Below are positions 7,190 through 7,440 of a stretch of DNA of 7,440 nt, piece by piece. Origin of the DNA: Solirubrobacterales bacterium (GTDB taxonomy: Bacteria; Actinomycetota; Thermoleophilia; Solirubrobacterales; Solirubrobacteraceae); contig QHBV01000206.1 of NCBI GenBank assembly GCA_003244035.1, positions 1 through 7,440 of the forward strand, given 5' to 3'. Within the stretch, counting starts at the first letter, position 1. Every line of letters begins with the position of its first letter. The position numbers and the translations under genes are program-made. Under the pieces are notes generated by a model. That model did no database searches, was not told the DNA's origin, and worked only from the letters and a program-made list of their open reading frames with translations.

Positions 7190-7202
7190 GCTCCGCCGGA
7201 GC
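7190..7202. terminator. Short palindrome between convergent genes
   Basis: GCTCCGCCGGAGC is a perfect palindrome around one central base (five pairs and a 3-base loop if folded). It lies just after the TAG at 7186-7188, in the 39-bp gap between the plus-strand nuclease-like gene and the 3' end of the convergent sufU-like gene. Its position suits a bidirectional terminator, but the stem is short and lacks T-runs. Confidence 0.35.
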
Positions 7203-7227
7203 ACCGCGAGGCACCCGACCCGAGCGG

Positions 7228-7440
7228 CTACGACGTCTCGGGCTCCCAGTCGACCGCGTGCCCGAGCCCGGCGGTCTTGAGCACCTTCAACGACAGCAGC
7301 GCACACTTGATCCGAGTCGCCGAGATGTCGATCCCGAGCAGGTCGAGGACGAATGAGCGGTCGAGCCCGAGCAGATCTTCGACCTTCATGCCCTTGACCT
7401 CGTCCGAGACCATCGAGGCGGCTGCCTGTGAGATCGCGCA
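7228..7440 (-). CDS. sufU: SufU/IscU-type Fe-S cluster scaffold, C-terminal part (runs off right edge)
   Basis: The last 70 residues of a U-type scaffold or sulfur-transfer protein for Fe-S assembly; its N-terminal half, including the first Cys, lies beyond the right edge. The visible part opens with CAISQAAASMVSDEVKG, the conserved second-Cys motif, and carries RIKCALLSLKVLKTA with the third Cys of the family. The second and third Cys are 45 residues apart. That is close to IscU (about 43) and shorter than Bacillus SufU (about 62), because the SufU-specific insert with its GVxxFPxR stretch is absent. The name sufU is used for the genomic context; an IscU-like or NifU N-domain-like label would fit the sequence equally well. 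It reads leftward, the same way as Rieske-sufB, and ends in front of a convergent gene, so it is the last gene of a unit lying to the right, probably with sufS and sufC (inference). Confidence 0.9.
   Translation of the reverse strand, partial: CAISQAAASMVSDEVKGMKVEDLLGLDRSFVLDLLGIDISATRIKCALLSLKVLKTAGLGHAVDWEPETS

Overview
The window is high-GC bacterial DNA with GC-rich third codon positions. A SufB-type SUF locus carrying a Rieske ferredoxin gene, GTG starts and at least two apparently leaderless transcription units suggest an actinobacterium, perhaps of the Thermoleophilia kind. The lineage is an inference from style and gene content, not from a marker gene.

Layout, left to right. (1) Minus strand 1-1185: a two-gene unit, a small Rieske [2Fe-2S] ferredoxin followed by sufB with a one-base stop/start overlap (TAGTG). 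SufB runs off the left edge, so its C-terminal part is missing. (2) 1186-1464: a 279-bp gap holding a probable promoter for the Rieske-sufB unit, an inverted repeat, and a short hydrophobic reading frame without a start that may be the remnant of a membrane-protein gene. (3) Minus strand 1465-4206: a complete phosphoenolpyruvate carboxylase (ppc) with all catalytic signatures. (4) Minus strand 4258-5800: an APC-family (cationic amino acid transporter-like) permease interrupted by a one-base insertion at 5474-5476. (5) 5801-5859: a short divergent intergenic region. (6) Plus strand 5860-7188: an unrecognised 442-residue protein combining coiled coils with a PD-(D/E)xK nuclease-like domain. (7) Minus strand 7228-7440: the C-terminal 70 residues of a SufU/IscU-type Fe-S scaffold that enters from the right edge.

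Functionally, the two ends belong to Fe-S cluster assembly (SufB scaffold subunit, Rieske protein, SufU/IscU-like scaffold). The middle carries anaplerotic carbon fixation (PEP to oxaloacetate), an amino acid transporter and a nuclease-like protein of unknown role. The SUF genes therefore appear as two same-strand units separated by about 6 kb of unrelated genes, whereas in many actinobacteria they form one run. The best candidate for undescribed biology is the coiled-coil/nuclease-like gene. I see no CRISPR array, transposase, tRNA, rRNA or phage gene.
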